Shown here piece after piece: positions 18,012 to 28,266 of a DNA stretch of 64,000 bases (positions are counted from its first letter, which is position 1; each line of letters opens with the position of its first letter). The stretch lies in NCBI GenBank assembly GCA_021773395.1, contig JAJFKB010000011.1, positions 248,001-312,000 of the forward strand. Direction: 5' to 3'. The stretch comes from Gammaproteobacteria bacterium (GTDB lineage Bacteria; Pseudomonadota; Gammaproteobacteria; Pseudomonadales; IMCC2047). Under the pieces are notes generated by a model. The model did no database searches and was not told the DNA's origin. It saw nothing but the letters and a program-made list of their open reading frames with translations. The translations under genes and the position numbers were made by a program.

Positions 18012-18791
18012 TTATTTCATCTTTCGCAGCAAAAAATAGTAGGCCTCATAGGTCGCTGGAAGTATACCCTTTTCATCACGATAACTTTCATAATGTTGCA
18101 GCATTTTCTGTACGCTACGTTTGCCCATCAATCCTTTGCGGCGCCCATGGTTCATATTGCCAGCCCCCAGAGATTTAAGCGTTGCACTCAGGTCTCTAAC
18201 CTGGCGGTAGCCCATCACAATCTTTTCACTCTGGCTTTGACAATCAAATCCGGCTTCCTCGGCAGCTATTACTATCTCTTCTTTGGCCGCAAATTGATTC
18301 ACATGGACATAATCATCCGCCTGTTGCCATGAGCATTTTAATTCAAATAAAGTATCTGGGCCCAGACTTGAAAAAACGAACCAGCCATTGTCTGCCAACA
18401 CCCTGCTGGCCTCATCAAACACCCGCGAAAGATCGTTACACCACTGCAATACCAGATTTGAGAAAATTAACGAACAAGCGCCATCTTTCAAAGGTAAATA
18501 TTCCGCATCCGCGCAACACCAACTCGCTGTCAGACTGCTCTTTGTCCGTTTCGCAGCGCCAATCATTCCTTCCGCAAGATCTAGTCCTAACAGCTGTCCC
18601 GGCTCCAATTGCTCTTGCAATAATGCGTTAAAGTAACCAGTTCCACAGCCCAGATCCAGTACCGTTGAGTAGCGTCCCTCCGGCACCAAAGAGAGCAAAC
18701 GAGTGCCCATCTCGCGCTGCAAATTGGCAACTTTATCGTAGCTTACTGCTGCCTGGCTAAATGATTGTGAAATGACTGATTTGCTAAACAT
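18012..18791 (-). CDS. bioC: Malonyl-ACP O-methyltransferase
   Basis: The 259-residue class I methyltransferase has SAM motif I LDLGCGTGYF and the BioC-type segments FSNLVLQWC and FSSLGPDTLFEL. It methylates malonyl-ACP to disguise it as a fatty-acid primer for pimelate synthesis. It overlaps the end of bioH by 8 bp, indicating translational coupling. Confidence 0.93.
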   Translation of the reverse strand: MFSKSVISQSFSQAAVSYDKVANLQREMGTRLLSLVPEGRYSTVLDLGCGTGYFNALLQEQLEPGQLLGLDLAEGMIGAAKRTKSSLTASWCCADAEYLPLKDGACSLIFSNLVLQWCNDLSRVFDEASRVLADNGWFVFSSLGPDTLFELKCSWQQADDYVHVNQFAAKEEIVIAAEEAGFDCQSQSEKIVMGYRQVRDLSATLKSLGAGNMNHGRRKGLMGKRSVQKMLQHYESYRDEKGILPATYEAYYFLLRKMK

Positions 18792-19611
18792 CGCAATCCA
18801 ACTGTAGCAGGTTATGCTCGCGACAGAACCGTTTCATCTGATTCAGTACCGGCTGTGGTTGCGACAGCCAGGGAATATGAGAAGCGCCCTCTAACACCTC
18901 AACTTCCAGCGAGGGATTCAGTGCCGCGACCGCCGCTGCGGCCTCAACCGGAACCAGCGCGTCATGCTGGGCATACATCATTAACGCTGGCATGCTCATT
19001 TGGCTTAAAGCAGCACGAAGATCAATTGCTCCCAATAGATTAAGGCTGACAATCAGTGAGGTTTTATCTGGTAATGGGCAGGAGGAACACAGGTCTCGAT
19101 AAGCCTTCAAATCACTTAGCGCATTAACTGACCCTTGACTTACCAAAGCAGAAAAACGTTTCAGCGCTTTCTCGGTGTCCGTTTCAACCTCGGCCAGAAA
19201 GCCGTGAAAGGTATCCGGTTGCATACCCCAGCGCCAATCAGAATTCGCTACAAATAACGGATTACTGCAAATTGTAACCACTCCCTTTACCCGTGCCGGG
19301 CAGGCGTTGGCGTAAGCCAGAGCGAGCATGCCGCCCAACGAAAAGCCACACCATATCGCCGTCTCCGGCAACTGCTTTGCAAACTTTTCGATCAACCAGT
19401 CCGGATCCCAAACCCGACAAACAAGTTGCGGGTCTGCGAGGGAAAAAGGCAAATCCAGCAAGTGCAGATAAAAGTGTTTCTGCATCTCACAGAGCAGAGG
19501 TTCCCAAACCGCTGAACAACTCCCCCAACCATGCAGCAGCACCAGATCGGGCCGCTGTGGATCGCCCAGCTGATGGATACGTAAAACCGAGGACGACTGA
19601 TCTATCGGCAT
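18784..19611 (-). CDS. bioH: Pimeloyl-ACP methyl ester carboxylesterase
   Basis: The 275-residue alpha/beta hydrolase has the oxyanion segment [12 protein letters not shown], nucleophile S91 in GFSLGG, an aspartate in YAQHDALVP and the catalytic histidine in GASHIPW. It cleaves the methyl ester made by BioC once the pimeloyl chain is complete. It overlaps both bioF (10 bp) and bioC (8 bp). Confidence 0.93.
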   Translation of the reverse strand: MPIDQSSSVLRIHQLGDPQRPDLVLLHGWGSCSAVWEPLLCEMQKHFYLHLLDLPFSLADPQLVCRVWDPDWLIEKFAKQLPETAIWCGFSLGGMLALAYANACPARVKGVVTICSNPLFVANSDWRWGMQPDTFHGFLAEVETDTEKALKRFSALVSQGSVNALSDLKAYRDLCSSCPLPDKTSLIVSLNLLGAIDLRAALSQMSMPALMMYAQHDALVPVEAAAAVAALNPSLEVEVLEGASHIPWLSQPQPVLNQMKRFCREHNLLQLDCDV

Positions 19612-20774
19612 GAATGACTCATCACCTGCTCCAATTCCTGCAGCAAACGATTAACCTGAGACTCGCTATGTGCCGCACTAAGGGTAACTCTCAGTCTTGC
19701 CGTGCCCTTGGGTACCGTCGGCGGGCGAATCGCAGTCACCAGCACGCCTCTTTCCTTTAGCCCTTCACTAATGCGCAAAGCTTCCTCCGCCGACCCTGCG
19801 AGCATGGGCTGAATAGGCGTCCGGGAACTGAGCAACTTAAGCCCAAGTTGTTCAGCACCTTTGCGAAACTGTTGTATTAGCTTAATCAGGTGGTCGCGCC
19901 TCCAGCTCTCTTCCTGTACCAGCTTCAAACTCGCCAGAGTCGCAGCCGCTATGGCTGGGGGCATCGCTGTTGTATAGATATAGGTGCGCGCTTTTTGAAT
20001 GAGCATCTCAATCATCTCTTCACTGCCAGCAACAAATGCCCCTGCTGTTCCAAACCCTTTACCCAGTGTCCCTACCAGCACTTGCACGGATGTCGGTTTT
20101 AGAGCAAACACCTCCATAACTCCACGACCGGTAGCGCCGACACAAGCCAGGCCGTGTGCATCATCAACCATTAGCCAGGCTCCTTGCCGGGAAGTCACTT
20201 CGACGAGCCTATCCAGCGGCGCCATATCGCCATCCATACTAAAGACACCATCAGTCAATACCAGGCGATTGCCTTTATCTGCCCGCTCCAAACGTCGCTC
20301 TAAATCTTCCACATCGGCATGGTGATAACGCTGAAAGCGAGCACCGCTTAGGATACCGGCATCAAGCAGAGACGCGTGATTCAAGCGATCCTCAAATACC
20401 GCATCACCTTTGCCCAGCAAAGCGCTAACGGCACCTAGATTTGCCATGTATCCCGTTGAAAAAAGCAGTGCCCTTGGCCGGCCAGTAAAGTCAGCCAGGG
20501 CTTCCTCAAGTTGGTGATGGTAGTAACTGTGGCCGTTCACCAAATGAGAGGCCCCGCTTCCCACGCCAAACTCTTGCGCCGCCTGTTGAAAAGCACAAAT
20601 TACATCAGGGTGGTTGGCTAGTCCCAGATAATCATTACTGCAAAAATTAAGATACGGTTTCCCTGACAGCTGGATTTCCGACCCTTGAGGTCCCTCAACC
20701 ACCAGTCGCGAACGGTAAAGATGCTGTTTTCGTCGAGCGACTAAATCATCGCTTAACGATTCAAAATCTGTCAT
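19602..20774 (-). CDS. bioF: 8-amino-7-oxononanoate synthase
   Basis: The 390-residue PLP enzyme of the alpha-oxoamine synthase family has the PLP lysine K239 (GTLGKGFGT), D204-H207 (VDDAHG) and the [10 protein letters not shown] loop. It condenses pimeloyl-ACP with alanine. It lies 11 bp after bioB. Confidence 0.95.
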   Translation of the reverse strand: MTDFESLSDDLVARRKQHLYRSRLVVEGPQGSEIQLSGKPYLNFCSNDYLGLANHPDVICAFQQAAQEFGVGSGASHLVNGHSYYHHQLEEALADFTGRPRALLFSTGYMANLGAVSALLGKGDAVFEDRLNHASLLDAGILSGARFQRYHHADVEDLERRLERADKGNRLVLTDGVFSMDGDMAPLDRLVEVTSRQGAWLMVDDAHGLACVGATGRGVMEVFALKPTSVQVLVGTLGKGFGTAGAFVAGSEEMIEMLIQKARTYIYTTAMPPAIAAATLASLKLVQEESWRRDHLIKLIQQFRKGAEQLGLKLLSSRTPIQPMLAGSAEEALRISEGLKERGVLVTAIRPPTVPKGTARLRVTLSAAHSESQVNRLLQELEQVMSHSCR

Positions 20775-20785
20775 TTAGGGGGCAC

Positions 20786-21844
20786 TCAACCAGCTGCATC
20801 GTAGAACAAAGGGGTTTGCTCTGAGTTACGTAAAGAGGCGAGTAAATCTGCCTCCCGGGTTTGTTCCACGCAGGACTGCTCATGCTGTTCCGGATTGATA
20901 CCCAGCTTACGGAACAGCATGCGATCCCTATCTGCCTCAGGGTTGCCCGTGGTTAAAAGCTTCTCACCATAGAAAATAGAGTTTGCACCCGCTAAAAAGC
21001 AAAGCGACTGCATCTGCTCGTTCATCTGCTCTCTTCCAGCAGATAGGCGAACATGAGACTGTGGCATAACAATACGCGCAACCGCTACGGTACGAACAAA
21101 GTCAAAAGGTTCGAGGTCTTCCTCGGCATCCAGCGGCGTACCCTCCACTTTTACCAGCATATTGATAGGCACACTTTCGGGATGTTGCTCGAGATTGGCC
21201 AACTGCTGTAGCAGACCAATGCGGTCTTTCAACGCCTCGCCCATTCCGACGATACCACCGCAGCACACTTTCATGCCCGCCTGGCGCACATTTTCCAGGG
21301 TATCCAAACGGTCCTGGTAAGTTCGCGTCGTGACAATATCACCATAGAACTCAGGTGAAGTATCGAGATTATGATTATAGTAGTCCAAACCCACATCCGA
21401 CAATTGCTGCGCCTGGGCACCACTCAGCATACCCAGCGTCATACAAGTTTCCAAACCTAATGCCTTGACCTGTTGAATCATGTCCAACACATAGCACATG
21501 TCTTTATCTGAAGGAGATCGCCAGGCAGCACCCATACAAAAACGTGACGCGCCTTTTTCTTTTGCCTGTTTCGCTTCGGCTACGACTTTTTGAACTTCAA
21601 GCAACTTTTCCTTATCAAGACCGGTATTGTAATGACCACTTTGTGGACAGTACTTGCAGTCCTCCGGGCATGCTCCAGTTTTGATGGAAAGCAGAGTACT
21701 AACCTGTACCTGGTTTGGATCAAAATTCTGCCTGTGAATCGATTGCGCCAGAAACATCAGGTCATTAAACGGCATCTCAAAGAAGGTCTTAATTTCCTCT
21801 TTAGTCCAGTCATGGCGCAGTGTGGCAAGCTGCTTGGCATTCAT
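20786..21844 (-). CDS. bioB: Biotin synthase
   Basis: The 352-residue radical-SAM enzyme has the cluster motif C59-x3-C63-x2-C66 (ACPEDCKYC), the segment CMGAAWRSP, and the [2Fe-2S] arginine region (HVRLSAGR). It inserts sulfur into dethiobiotin. It is the first gene of the operon, with GAGGA upstream of the ATG and a BirA-controlled promoter. Confidence 0.96.
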   Translation of the reverse strand: MNAKQLATLRHDWTKEEIKTFFEMPFNDLMFLAQSIHRQNFDPNQVQVSTLLSIKTGACPEDCKYCPQSGHYNTGLDKEKLLEVQKVVAEAKQAKEKGASRFCMGAAWRSPSDKDMCYVLDMIQQVKALGLETCMTLGMLSGAQAQQLSDVGLDYYNHNLDTSPEFYGDIVTTRTYQDRLDTLENVRQAGMKVCCGGIVGMGEALKDRIGLLQQLANLEQHPESVPINMLVKVEGTPLDAEEDLEPFDFVRTVAVARIVMPQSHVRLSAGREQMNEQMQSLCFLAGANSIFYGEKLLTTGNPEADRDRMLFRKLGINPEQHEQSCVEQTREADLLASLRNSEQTPLFYDAAG

Positions 21845-21887
21845 TATTATTCCTCAATCTTGCTCTTGATCGGCATAAAGGTGCACA

Positions 21888-21941
21888 ATAGTAGCAGCAC
21901 AGACACTTCTGTCAACCACCAAGGATGGATATGGTTTACTA
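21888..21941. promoter_or_regulatory. BirA operator overlapping bioB promoter
   Basis: CTGTCAACC (21909-21917), a 15-bp spacer, then GGTTTACTA (21933-21941) is a good match to the TTGTNAACC/GGTTNACAA BirA palindrome. On the minus strand the left half-site overlaps a TTGACA -35 (21910-21915), with TACTAT -10 at 21888-21893 and a 16-bp spacer. The right half covers the first codons of comF. Confidence 0.88.
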
Positions 21942-22635
21942 CTGCTCAATATTTCACCAATTCTCACAAAGTTGCCCTCTATGCGGCGAAAAAATTTCGT
22001 GTCCACAAATGAGCTTTTGCGTTGGATGCTACCGACAGCTTCCCTGGTTAATCAATAGTTGCCGCTTCTGCGCTAACCCGTTGCCAGGAGACAGCCAGGA
22101 GGTATGCGGTAGCTGTTTAATAAACCCACCACCCTACCAAAGTTACTGCCTGTTCCACTACCGGCATCCCGTCGATAAACTGGTCAGCCTGCTTAAATAC
22201 CATCACCAACTGTTTTACGGCCGTATATTGGGATACCTGCTGGCCGAGCACCTCCAGAATCAGGGGTTATTCTTCCGCACACCTCAGGTCATTATCCCGG
22301 TGCCACTACATCCGAAACGTCTTAAAAAGAGGGGTTACAACCAATCTCACGAGATCGCTCGTTACTGTGCGAAACGATTAAACATTCCCCTGCTCCATGA
22401 TTCTTGTCGACGCACAATAAACAGTCCCCCTCAATCTGACCTTGATGCAAAAACCCGGCGTCGAAATTTACGAGGTGCGTTTAGCGCTAAAATCCACCCT
22501 AATATCAAGTCCGTTGCCATTGTCGACGATGTTATGACAACCGGCACAACCGCAACAGAACTAAGCAAAACGCTTCTGAATGAGGGCGTTAATGACATAC
22601 AAATATGGTGTATCGCTCGGACAAGCATTGAATAG
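21925..22635 (+). CDS. comF: ComF-family phosphoribosyltransferase-like protein
   Basis: The protein (up to 236 residues) has an N-terminal zinc ribbon with four CxxC pairs (CPLCGEK, CVGC, CRFC, CGSC) and a C-terminal PRTase fold with the PRPP loop VAIVDDVMTTGTT. ComF supports DNA uptake or processing in naturally competent bacteria; its biochemistry is unresolved. The start could be ATG 21925 or 21931. Both lie inside the BirA operator, so BirA occupancy may also lower comF expression. Confidence 0.88.
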   Translation: MDMVYYCSIFHQFSQSCPLCGEKISCPQMSFCVGCYRQLPWLINSCRFCANPLPGDSQEVCGSCLINPPPYQSYCLFHYRHPVDKLVSLLKYHHQLFYGRILGYLLAEHLQNQGLFFRTPQVIIPVPLHPKRLKKRGYNQSHEIARYCAKRLNIPLLHDSCRRTINSPPQSDLDAKTRRRNLRGAFSAKIHPNIKSVAIVDDVMTTGTTATELSKTLLNEGVNDIQIWCIARTSIE

Positions 22636-22691
22636 TGCTGGTTTTTAACCATAATAGAGACGCTACCCTAAAAACCAGACGGAAAAATAAC

Positions 22692-23075
22692 ATGAATAGC
22701 GAAAAGGTGGTTTTTGCTTTTTTTATTGTATTGGCACTCACCCTTAACTTTGGTTTTTTTCTCGGCGATATAGACAACCCCGATCACCACAATGTCTATG
22801 AATTGTATGCCGCCATCGTGGTGAGCTTAATTGCCACCATTATGAAGTTCGGAGACCGTACTCACGTGGGTGCGGTGTTGCTCGCGACCAGTTTTGTGGC
22901 CGATTTACAGCTTGTAATAGCCGCTATCATCTGGGCCTTCGCCAATAATTTCAGCGACATAGGACTTAGCTCTGCCGTCATGGCCAGTATCGTATCCCTG
23001 TCCGCAGGGGCTCTGTTGGCAAACATCACTTCCGTCATTTTGCTAATACTCGAAACTATCATGGTGCGTCATTAG
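22692..23075 (+). CDS. DUF6394 small membrane protein
   Basis: The 127-residue protein has four hydrophobic segments (for example FAFFIVLALTLNFGFFLG and SAVMASIVSLSAGALLANI). Small proteins of this type are found directly before TrkA-type K+ channel genes, as here (30 bp gap). I chose the internal ATG at 22692 (MNSEKVVFAFF) because the 19 extra residues of the longer frame are polar and overlap the comF end. A channel-accessory role is inferred only from position. Confidence 0.68.
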   Translation: MNSEKVVFAFFIVLALTLNFGFFLGDIDNPDHHNVYELYAAIVVSLIATIMKFGDRTHVGAVLLATSFVADLQLVIAAIIWAFANNFSDIGLSSAVMASIVSLSAGALLANITSVILLILETIMVRH

Positions 23076-23105
23076 TAAACAGGCAACGACCGGGGCGCGG
23101 GTCTG

Positions 23106-24800
23106 ATGCAACACGTATTCTATCTCCTATTAAGGCGCCTGCGTGCGCCCATAATTACCCTGATTGTTGTATATTCAATCTCGATTTTAGGGTTTGTACT
23201 CATTCCCGGACAGGATGACCATGGTAACGCCTGGCGCATGGATTTCTTTCATGCCTTCTATTTTGTCAGCTTTATGGGCTCCACTATTGGCTTCGGTGAA
23301 ATACCTTACCCCTTTACTCCCGGTCAGAGAGCCTGGACCATGGTCACCATTTATGCGACCGTCATTTCCTGGCTTTATGGGATAGGTACTATTTTTTCGC
23401 TGTTCCAAGACTCCAGCTATCACCGTCTGATAAAAAGAACCTCTTTTGCCCGACGGGTAAATCACATTCACGAGCCATTTTTCCTGGTATGCGGCTATGG
23501 TGTAACAGGAAACCGCCTGGTGCACCAGTTGGATTCAACAGGCATTAAAGCCGTCGTTATAGACCACGATCAACGTCTGATCGACGAACTGGCCGCCGAC
23601 GAGGTGGCGCTGTCCGTTCCGTCGCTGTGCGCCGATGCTTCCGATCCTGACATATTAAATCTCGCTGGCATCCAGAATGCTTTGTGCGTAGGCGTATTAG
23701 CATTAACCAACGATGACCATGCCAACCTGCAGATTGCAATTGACAGCAAGCTGATCCGCCCACAACGCATGGTAATCAGTCGCACCCAATCGAAGGAAAC
23801 GACGGCCAACCTGGATTCATTTGGCACGGACTATATCATTGATCCATTTAGCACCTTTGCCGACCATTTAATCCTCACGCTGAAAGACCCCTATAAACAT
23901 CTCATTCATGATCTTATTGTAAACCCGCACCATAAGGTGCTTACTGTGCCCAATCAAGACACATCAGGTAGCTGGGTTATCTGCGGTTATGGAAGATTTG
24001 GACGTGCTCTCGAAGAGATGTTTCGTGAACACAAAATCGATATGACTTTTATTGATGTTAATCCGGGTCAGAGAAATGCGCCAGAAGGAACGATTTTGGG
24101 GACCGGAACAGAAGCTGATACGCTTCGCGAGGCAGGCATCGAGTCCGCAGTTGGTATTGTTGCCGGCACCCAGGATGATGCCGACAATCTATCCATTATT
24201 ATCACTGCGCGCGATATCAAACCGGATCTCATTACCATTGCCCGACAGAATAGCGGCGCTAACAAGCCTATTTTCAGGGCAGCTGACGTTAACATGATTA
24301 TGGAACCCGGTCATATTATTGCCAACGAGATCTTCATGCTGATCTTAACGCCGCTGCTAATGGAATTTTTTAAGCTTGCGCGTAGCTACGACGAAGAATG
24401 GGCCAGATCGCTGTTCATGCGTATCGCCAATACTCTCGATGGGCACCAAATGAGCGCGTGGACTTTTCCGATCACAAAGGAGGAGAGTCCCGCTCCTTTC
24501 GAACTGATTAGCCAAAAACAATCTATGAAAGTTGCTTATCTATGCCGCGACCCACGCGAACGCGAACAGTCGCTTCCCGCCATTCCTTTACTCATCAAAC
24601 GAAAAAACCAGTCAATCATTCTACCTGATCCCTCCGTCGACCTGGAAAAGGATGATGAGATTCTGTTTTGTGGACAGCCACGGGGCAAAACTTTTATGAC
24701 GTGGACCGTTTCAAACCACAACACGCTCCGTTACATTAAAACTGGCAAAGAGGGTCCCGATGGCCTGGTATGGCGTTGGCTGAGCAAGAGCCGTCCTTAA
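23106..24800 (+). CDS. K+ channel with two RCK (TrkA-N/C) modules
   Basis: The 564-residue protein has two transmembrane helices (about 15-33 and 75-95) framing a pore with filter-like STIGFGE (59-65). Two TrkA-N Rossmann domains follow (FLVCGYGVTGNRL and WVICGYGRFGRAL). The C-terminal part is TrkA-C-like (DDEILFCG). It is a ligand-gated K+ channel. The filter deviates from TVGYGD (tyrosine to phenylalanine, aspartate to glutamate). It pairs with the DUF6394 gene. Confidence 0.85.
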   Translation: MQHVFYLLLRRLRAPIITLIVVYSISILGFVLIPGQDDHGNAWRMDFFHAFYFVSFMGSTIGFGEIPYPFTPGQRAWTMVTIYATVISWLYGIGTIFSLFQDSSYHRLIKRTSFARRVNHIHEPFFLVCGYGVTGNRLVHQLDSTGIKAVVIDHDQRLIDELAADEVALSVPSLCADASDPDILNLAGIQNALCVGVLALTNDDHANLQIAIDSKLIRPQRMVISRTQSKETTANLDSFGTDYIIDPFSTFADHLILTLKDPYKHLIHDLIVNPHHKVLTVPNQDTSGSWVICGYGRFGRALEEMFREHKIDMTFIDVNPGQRNAPEGTILGTGTEADTLREAGIESAVGIVAGTQDDADNLSIIITARDIKPDLITIARQNSGANKPIFRAADVNMIMEPGHIIANEIFMLILTPLLMEFFKLARSYDEEWARSLFMRIANTLDGHQMSAWTFPITKEESPAPFELISQKQSMKVAYLCRDPREREQSLPAIPLLIKRKNQSIILPDPSVDLEKDDEILFCGQPRGKTFMTWTVSNHNTLRYIKTGKEGPDGLVWRWLSKSRP

Positions 24801-24925
24801 ATATGACTATAAGCAGTGCAATAATTAATATATTTTAACAATAACTTTTATTTAAATGTTTAATTTTAACAATTCAAAAATCTCTGTCATAGTTAACACT
24901 CGAACTCAAAAGATTAAGGAGATAT

Positions 24926-25660
24926 ATGATGTTGGCGACAAAAGAAGGCCAAAATGTACCTGAGGTTACCTTTAGGACACGCACTGCGGATAATTGGCAG
25001 GATATAACCAGCGATCAGCTGTTCAAGGGTAAAACTGTAGTGGTGTTTTCCCTGCCTGGCGCATTTACGCCCACCTGCTCAGCAACCCATTTACCTCGAT
25101 ACAACGAACTGGCAAAAACCTTCCACGATAACGGCGTCGATGACATTATTTGTATTTCCGTAAACGATGGCTTCGTTATGCAAGCCTGGCAACAGGATCA
25201 GCACGCGGAGAATGTACGACTGATTCCGGATGGCAATGGCGAGTTTACCGAGGGCATGGGCATGCTGGTTGAAAAAAATGATCTGGGATTTGGCAATCGC
25301 TCCTGGCGCTACTCCATGCTGGTCAAGGATGGCGTCATTGAAAAAATGTTCATTGAGCCCGATGAACCCGGTGACCCTTTTCATGTGTCAGACGCTGACA
25401 CCATGCTCGAATATATTAATTGTGAAGCGCAAAAACCAGAGTTTGTCACACTCTTTACCAAGACCGGTTGTTCACACTGCACTCGTGCCAAAGAGCTTCT
25501 GACAAAGGCAGGAATGGACTTTGAAGAAGTGCTGCTGAGCAACAGTGTCACCACCAGGACGCTCAGGGCCGTATCCGGCAATGCCACCACACCGCAGGTG
25601 TTTATTGGAGGCCGCCTAATTGGCAGTGCCGATGATTTAAATCAGTACCTGAATAGCTGA
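24926..25660 (+). CDS. Peroxiredoxin-glutaredoxin fusion
   Basis: The 244-residue hybrid has an N-terminal Prx5-type peroxiredoxin (about 1-165, peroxidatic C51 in PGAFTPTCS) and a C-terminal glutaredoxin (about 172-244, C182-x2-C185 in GCSHC, then TTPQVFIGG). It reduces peroxides with glutathione, the glutaredoxin recycling the peroxiredoxin. AAGGAG precedes tandem ATGs at 24926/24929. It is followed by its own terminator. Confidence 0.93.
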   Translation: MMLATKEGQNVPEVTFRTRTADNWQDITSDQLFKGKTVVVFSLPGAFTPTCSATHLPRYNELAKTFHDNGVDDIICISVNDGFVMQAWQQDQHAENVRLIPDGNGEFTEGMGMLVEKNDLGFGNRSWRYSMLVKDGVIEKMFIEPDEPGDPFHVSDADTMLEYINCEAQKPEFVTLFTKTGCSHCTRAKELLTKAGMDFEEVLLSNSVTTRTLRAVSGNATTPQVFIGGRLIGSADDLNQYLNS

Positions 25661-25678
25661 ACACAGTAAGCTTCCCAA

Positions 25679-25712
25679 AAAAGGGTGCATTTACGGCACC
25701 CTTTTATTTATT
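25679..25712 (+). terminator. Rho-independent terminator of the Prx-Grx gene
   Basis: A 10-bp perfect stem AAAAGGGTGC (25679-25688) / GCACCCTTTT (25696-25705) with a 7-nt loop is followed by a T-rich tail (TTTTATTTATT), 18 bp after the stop. Confidence 0.88.
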
Positions 25713-25938
25713 ATTGCGTAACGATCAGCGAGCTTGTTTCTTTACGTAAACGATTAGCACAAACCATTAGCTCAACACCGGACACAAGAGACTCTATGCT
25801 TTTATTGATTCAACGGCCAGGAAAACGCACATATATTGAAACTGCAACAGTCCCGCCACTGCCTTTTCACACAGCTCCAGATTGAGCACAATCATGCTAC
25901 GCATAACCGCTTTCAAAGATAGTTTTGCGAGCTGATGA

Positions 25939-27297
25939 ATGGTTGCTATAGAGAAGTATTTATCCGTCTACGCTGAACCGGAAACAGCTTCATTCGCACA
26001 AAATTTTGTTGTCGAAAAACGCTATCGGCATCTGCTTGTCATCCCGGTCTATGACGAACCCTGGAGTTTCCTCGAAAATACTTTCGGCGCCGTTGAAACC
26101 GGGGACTCGATGCTGGTGATTCTTGTTATTAACATTCCCAGGACTGAGAAACCTGATACCGAACACGCTGCAGCCAAACAAAATACCCTCGCCCTACTCA
26201 ATCGATTGCATACCGAATTCCCTATAAAATGGGGGCTCGCCAACAAGCAAATCATCCTCCAGGAATATTCTAAACAGACCGATTTACTGGTCATCGATCG
26301 TTGCACAGAAGGTCGAGAAATCCCCCGCCGTCAAGGTGTTGGAATCGCTCGTAAGCTAGGCTGTGATATCGGCTGCTGGCTTATTCAAAACCAGTATGTT
26401 TGCTCAGAATGGATACATAGCACTGATGCCGACACCCAGCTTCCCGTTAACTACCTTTCGGCTAATTTAGATACTAGCTGCTCGGCAATGCTCTATCCCT
26501 ATCAGCATCACTGCCAGGATAAAGATATTGAGCTGGCCATGTCTTTGTATGAACTTTCATTACACTATTACGTGGCGGGTCTAAACTGGGCGGCATCTCC
26601 CTACAGTTTTCATACGCTGGGCAGCATTATTGCAATCAACTACCGGCATTATGCGCAAGCTCGCGGATTTCCAAAAAAAAGCGCAGCTGAAGACTTTTAT
26701 CTGCTCAACAAGCTATCTAAAATTTCACCTGTCCGCCAACTGGAAGAACCAAGCATTACTATTTTAGGCCGCAGCTCTTCCCGCGTACCTTTCGGAACCG
26801 GACCCGCTCTCAATAAAATAAAGGCACAACCGAATCCTACCGAAGAGTTCCTGTACTATAACCCCGCCGTTTTCTCATTACTGCGACAGTGGTTAGCTCT
26901 TTTTCCACACTTCTGGCAGGCCCGAAAGGATTTGAATGAAACCACCCTGTGGCCCTTTATAAGCAAACAGCTCGGCCTACAAAACATTGAAAACGAACAG
27001 TCCACCATTCTGGCAAGTACGTTGAAAAACTTAAATCCGCAGCAGGCTATACTGCAGGCACTAACCCAGAGCAAGTCGGAAAAAGCTTTTTTAAGGCATA
27101 TGCACGTCTGGTTTGATGCACTGCGCACGTTGAAATTTATTCATCATGCGAGGGATAGTGGCCTATTTTCAAGGCCATTAAAGGATTCAGTTATGCGTGC
27201 TGAATTTATCGTTGAGAGCGACCCACAGCATTTTGGCTGGCAACGAGACAGAATTGCAGCCCTGACGCAGACCATTATGGACGACCATCATCGCTAG
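25939..27297 (+). CDS. Cytosolic family-2 glycosyltransferase-like protein
   Basis: The 452-residue protein has a GT-A-like N-terminal half: VIPVYDEP near residue 35, RRQGVGIARKLG around 130, then the nucleotide-sugar motif STDADTQLP near 155. There is no membrane segment. The C-terminal 180 residues are helical and not recognised. No polysaccharide locus is near. GT2-like fold is fairly sure; substrate unknown. The stop is 1 bp from the convergent HDOD gene's stop. Confidence 0.7.
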   Translation: MVAIEKYLSVYAEPETASFAQNFVVEKRYRHLLVIPVYDEPWSFLENTFGAVETGDSMLVILVINIPRTEKPDTEHAAAKQNTLALLNRLHTEFPIKWGLANKQIILQEYSKQTDLLVIDRCTEGREIPRRQGVGIARKLGCDIGCWLIQNQYVCSEWIHSTDADTQLPVNYLSANLDTSCSAMLYPYQHHCQDKDIELAMSLYELSLHYYVAGLNWAASPYSFHTLGSIIAINYRHYAQARGFPKKSAAEDFYLLNKLSKISPVRQLEEPSITILGRSSSRVPFGTGPALNKIKAQPNPTEEFLYYNPAVFSLLRQWLALFPHFWQARKDLNETTLWPFISKQLGLQNIENEQSTILASTLKNLNPQQAILQALTQSKSEKAFLRHMHVWFDALRTLKFIHHARDSGLFSRPLKDSVMRAEFIVESDPQHFGWQRDRIAALTQTIMDDHHR

Positions 27298-27298
27298 C

Positions 27299-28153
27299 CT
27301 AGTGGACTGAAGAGGTTATCAAACCCAGTATATTCCAAGCCTCTATCTGCGCAAACTCGATCGCTTCATCCATATCATTTAATTCAAGGCCGGTACGATC
27401 CCAAACCCAGGGATCAATCAGCTGGAAAAAATCCAGCTGCTCTTCCTCTTTCGTTTCCTGATCCATCCAACTGGCAGCCCGGCTCGCAATGTGCAGCAGC
27501 GCTGCTACTGAATCGTCCACCTCTGCGTTGCTGGGCTCATGCTGCCAGCGTACCGCATCAATCATTGTATTAGGCAATTGCCATAGTTTGATCAATTCAG
27601 CGCCACATTCAGCAAATGTAAAACCAAGGATCGCCTGTTCGCGTAACCAGGGTAGCTGGTCAAGCCCACCTTCCAGCACCTGCTTTGCCTTCTCCGGGTA
27701 TTCACTGAGTACCATTAACTTACCAATATTGTGCAGCAACCCAATCACAAACAGGCGCTCCACGTCGGCCTGTTTAGCTGCCTTACCTAATTGCCTGGCA
27801 ACCAACCCTGTATCCACATTATGTCGCCAAAAACTATCCATATCGATCAGTTCTGGGGAAATACCGCAAAACGAAGATGCAACGGAAGTTGCTAATACCA
27901 GGCTGCTAAGTTCCTCTGAACCTATCAACATAATCGCTCTGGGAATAGTTTCAATGTTTGCGGGGAAGTTGTAAAAAGAGCTATTGGCGATTTTTAACAA
28001 TCGCGCGGTTAACGCAGCATCCAGCGCGATCAACTCTGCCATCTGGTCAACCGTTGAATTATCGTCGTTTAACAAACGCGACAATCTTAGATAGATATCA
28101 GGCAATGAAAACAAACGGCTTGATTTCATTGCAAGTTCCACTGCACTGTTCAT
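27299..28153 (-). CDS. HDOD domain signalling protein
   Basis: The 284-residue protein is one HDOD domain: LPDIYLRLSRLLND, ALTARLLKIANSSFYNFP, IPRAIMLIG, then RLFVIGLLHNIGKLMVLS, where the catalytic HD pair is degenerate (LLHNIG), as usual in HDOD proteins. These are non-catalytic scaffolds in regulation of motility, cell cycle or biofilm. It is monocistronic. Confidence 0.85.
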   Translation of the reverse strand: MNSAVELAMKSSRLFSLPDIYLRLSRLLNDDNSTVDQMAELIALDAALTARLLKIANSSFYNFPANIETIPRAIMLIGSEELSSLVLATSVASSFCGISPELIDMDSFWRHNVDTGLVARQLGKAAKQADVERLFVIGLLHNIGKLMVLSEYPEKAKQVLEGGLDQLPWLREQAILGFTFAECGAELIKLWQLPNTMIDAVRWQHEPSNAEVDDSVAALLHIASRAASWMDQETKEEEQLDFFQLIDPWVWDRTGLELNDMDEAIEFAQIEAWNILGLITSSVH

Positions 28154-28266
28154 ACTCTAATCCTTTGTAAACAACCTTTTATATTAGCGGCAAAGCCCAT
28201 TCAAACATTAAGCAACTTCCGGTAAATTTCTTAATATAACACATATAAAAAGCATAGCAGAATAAG

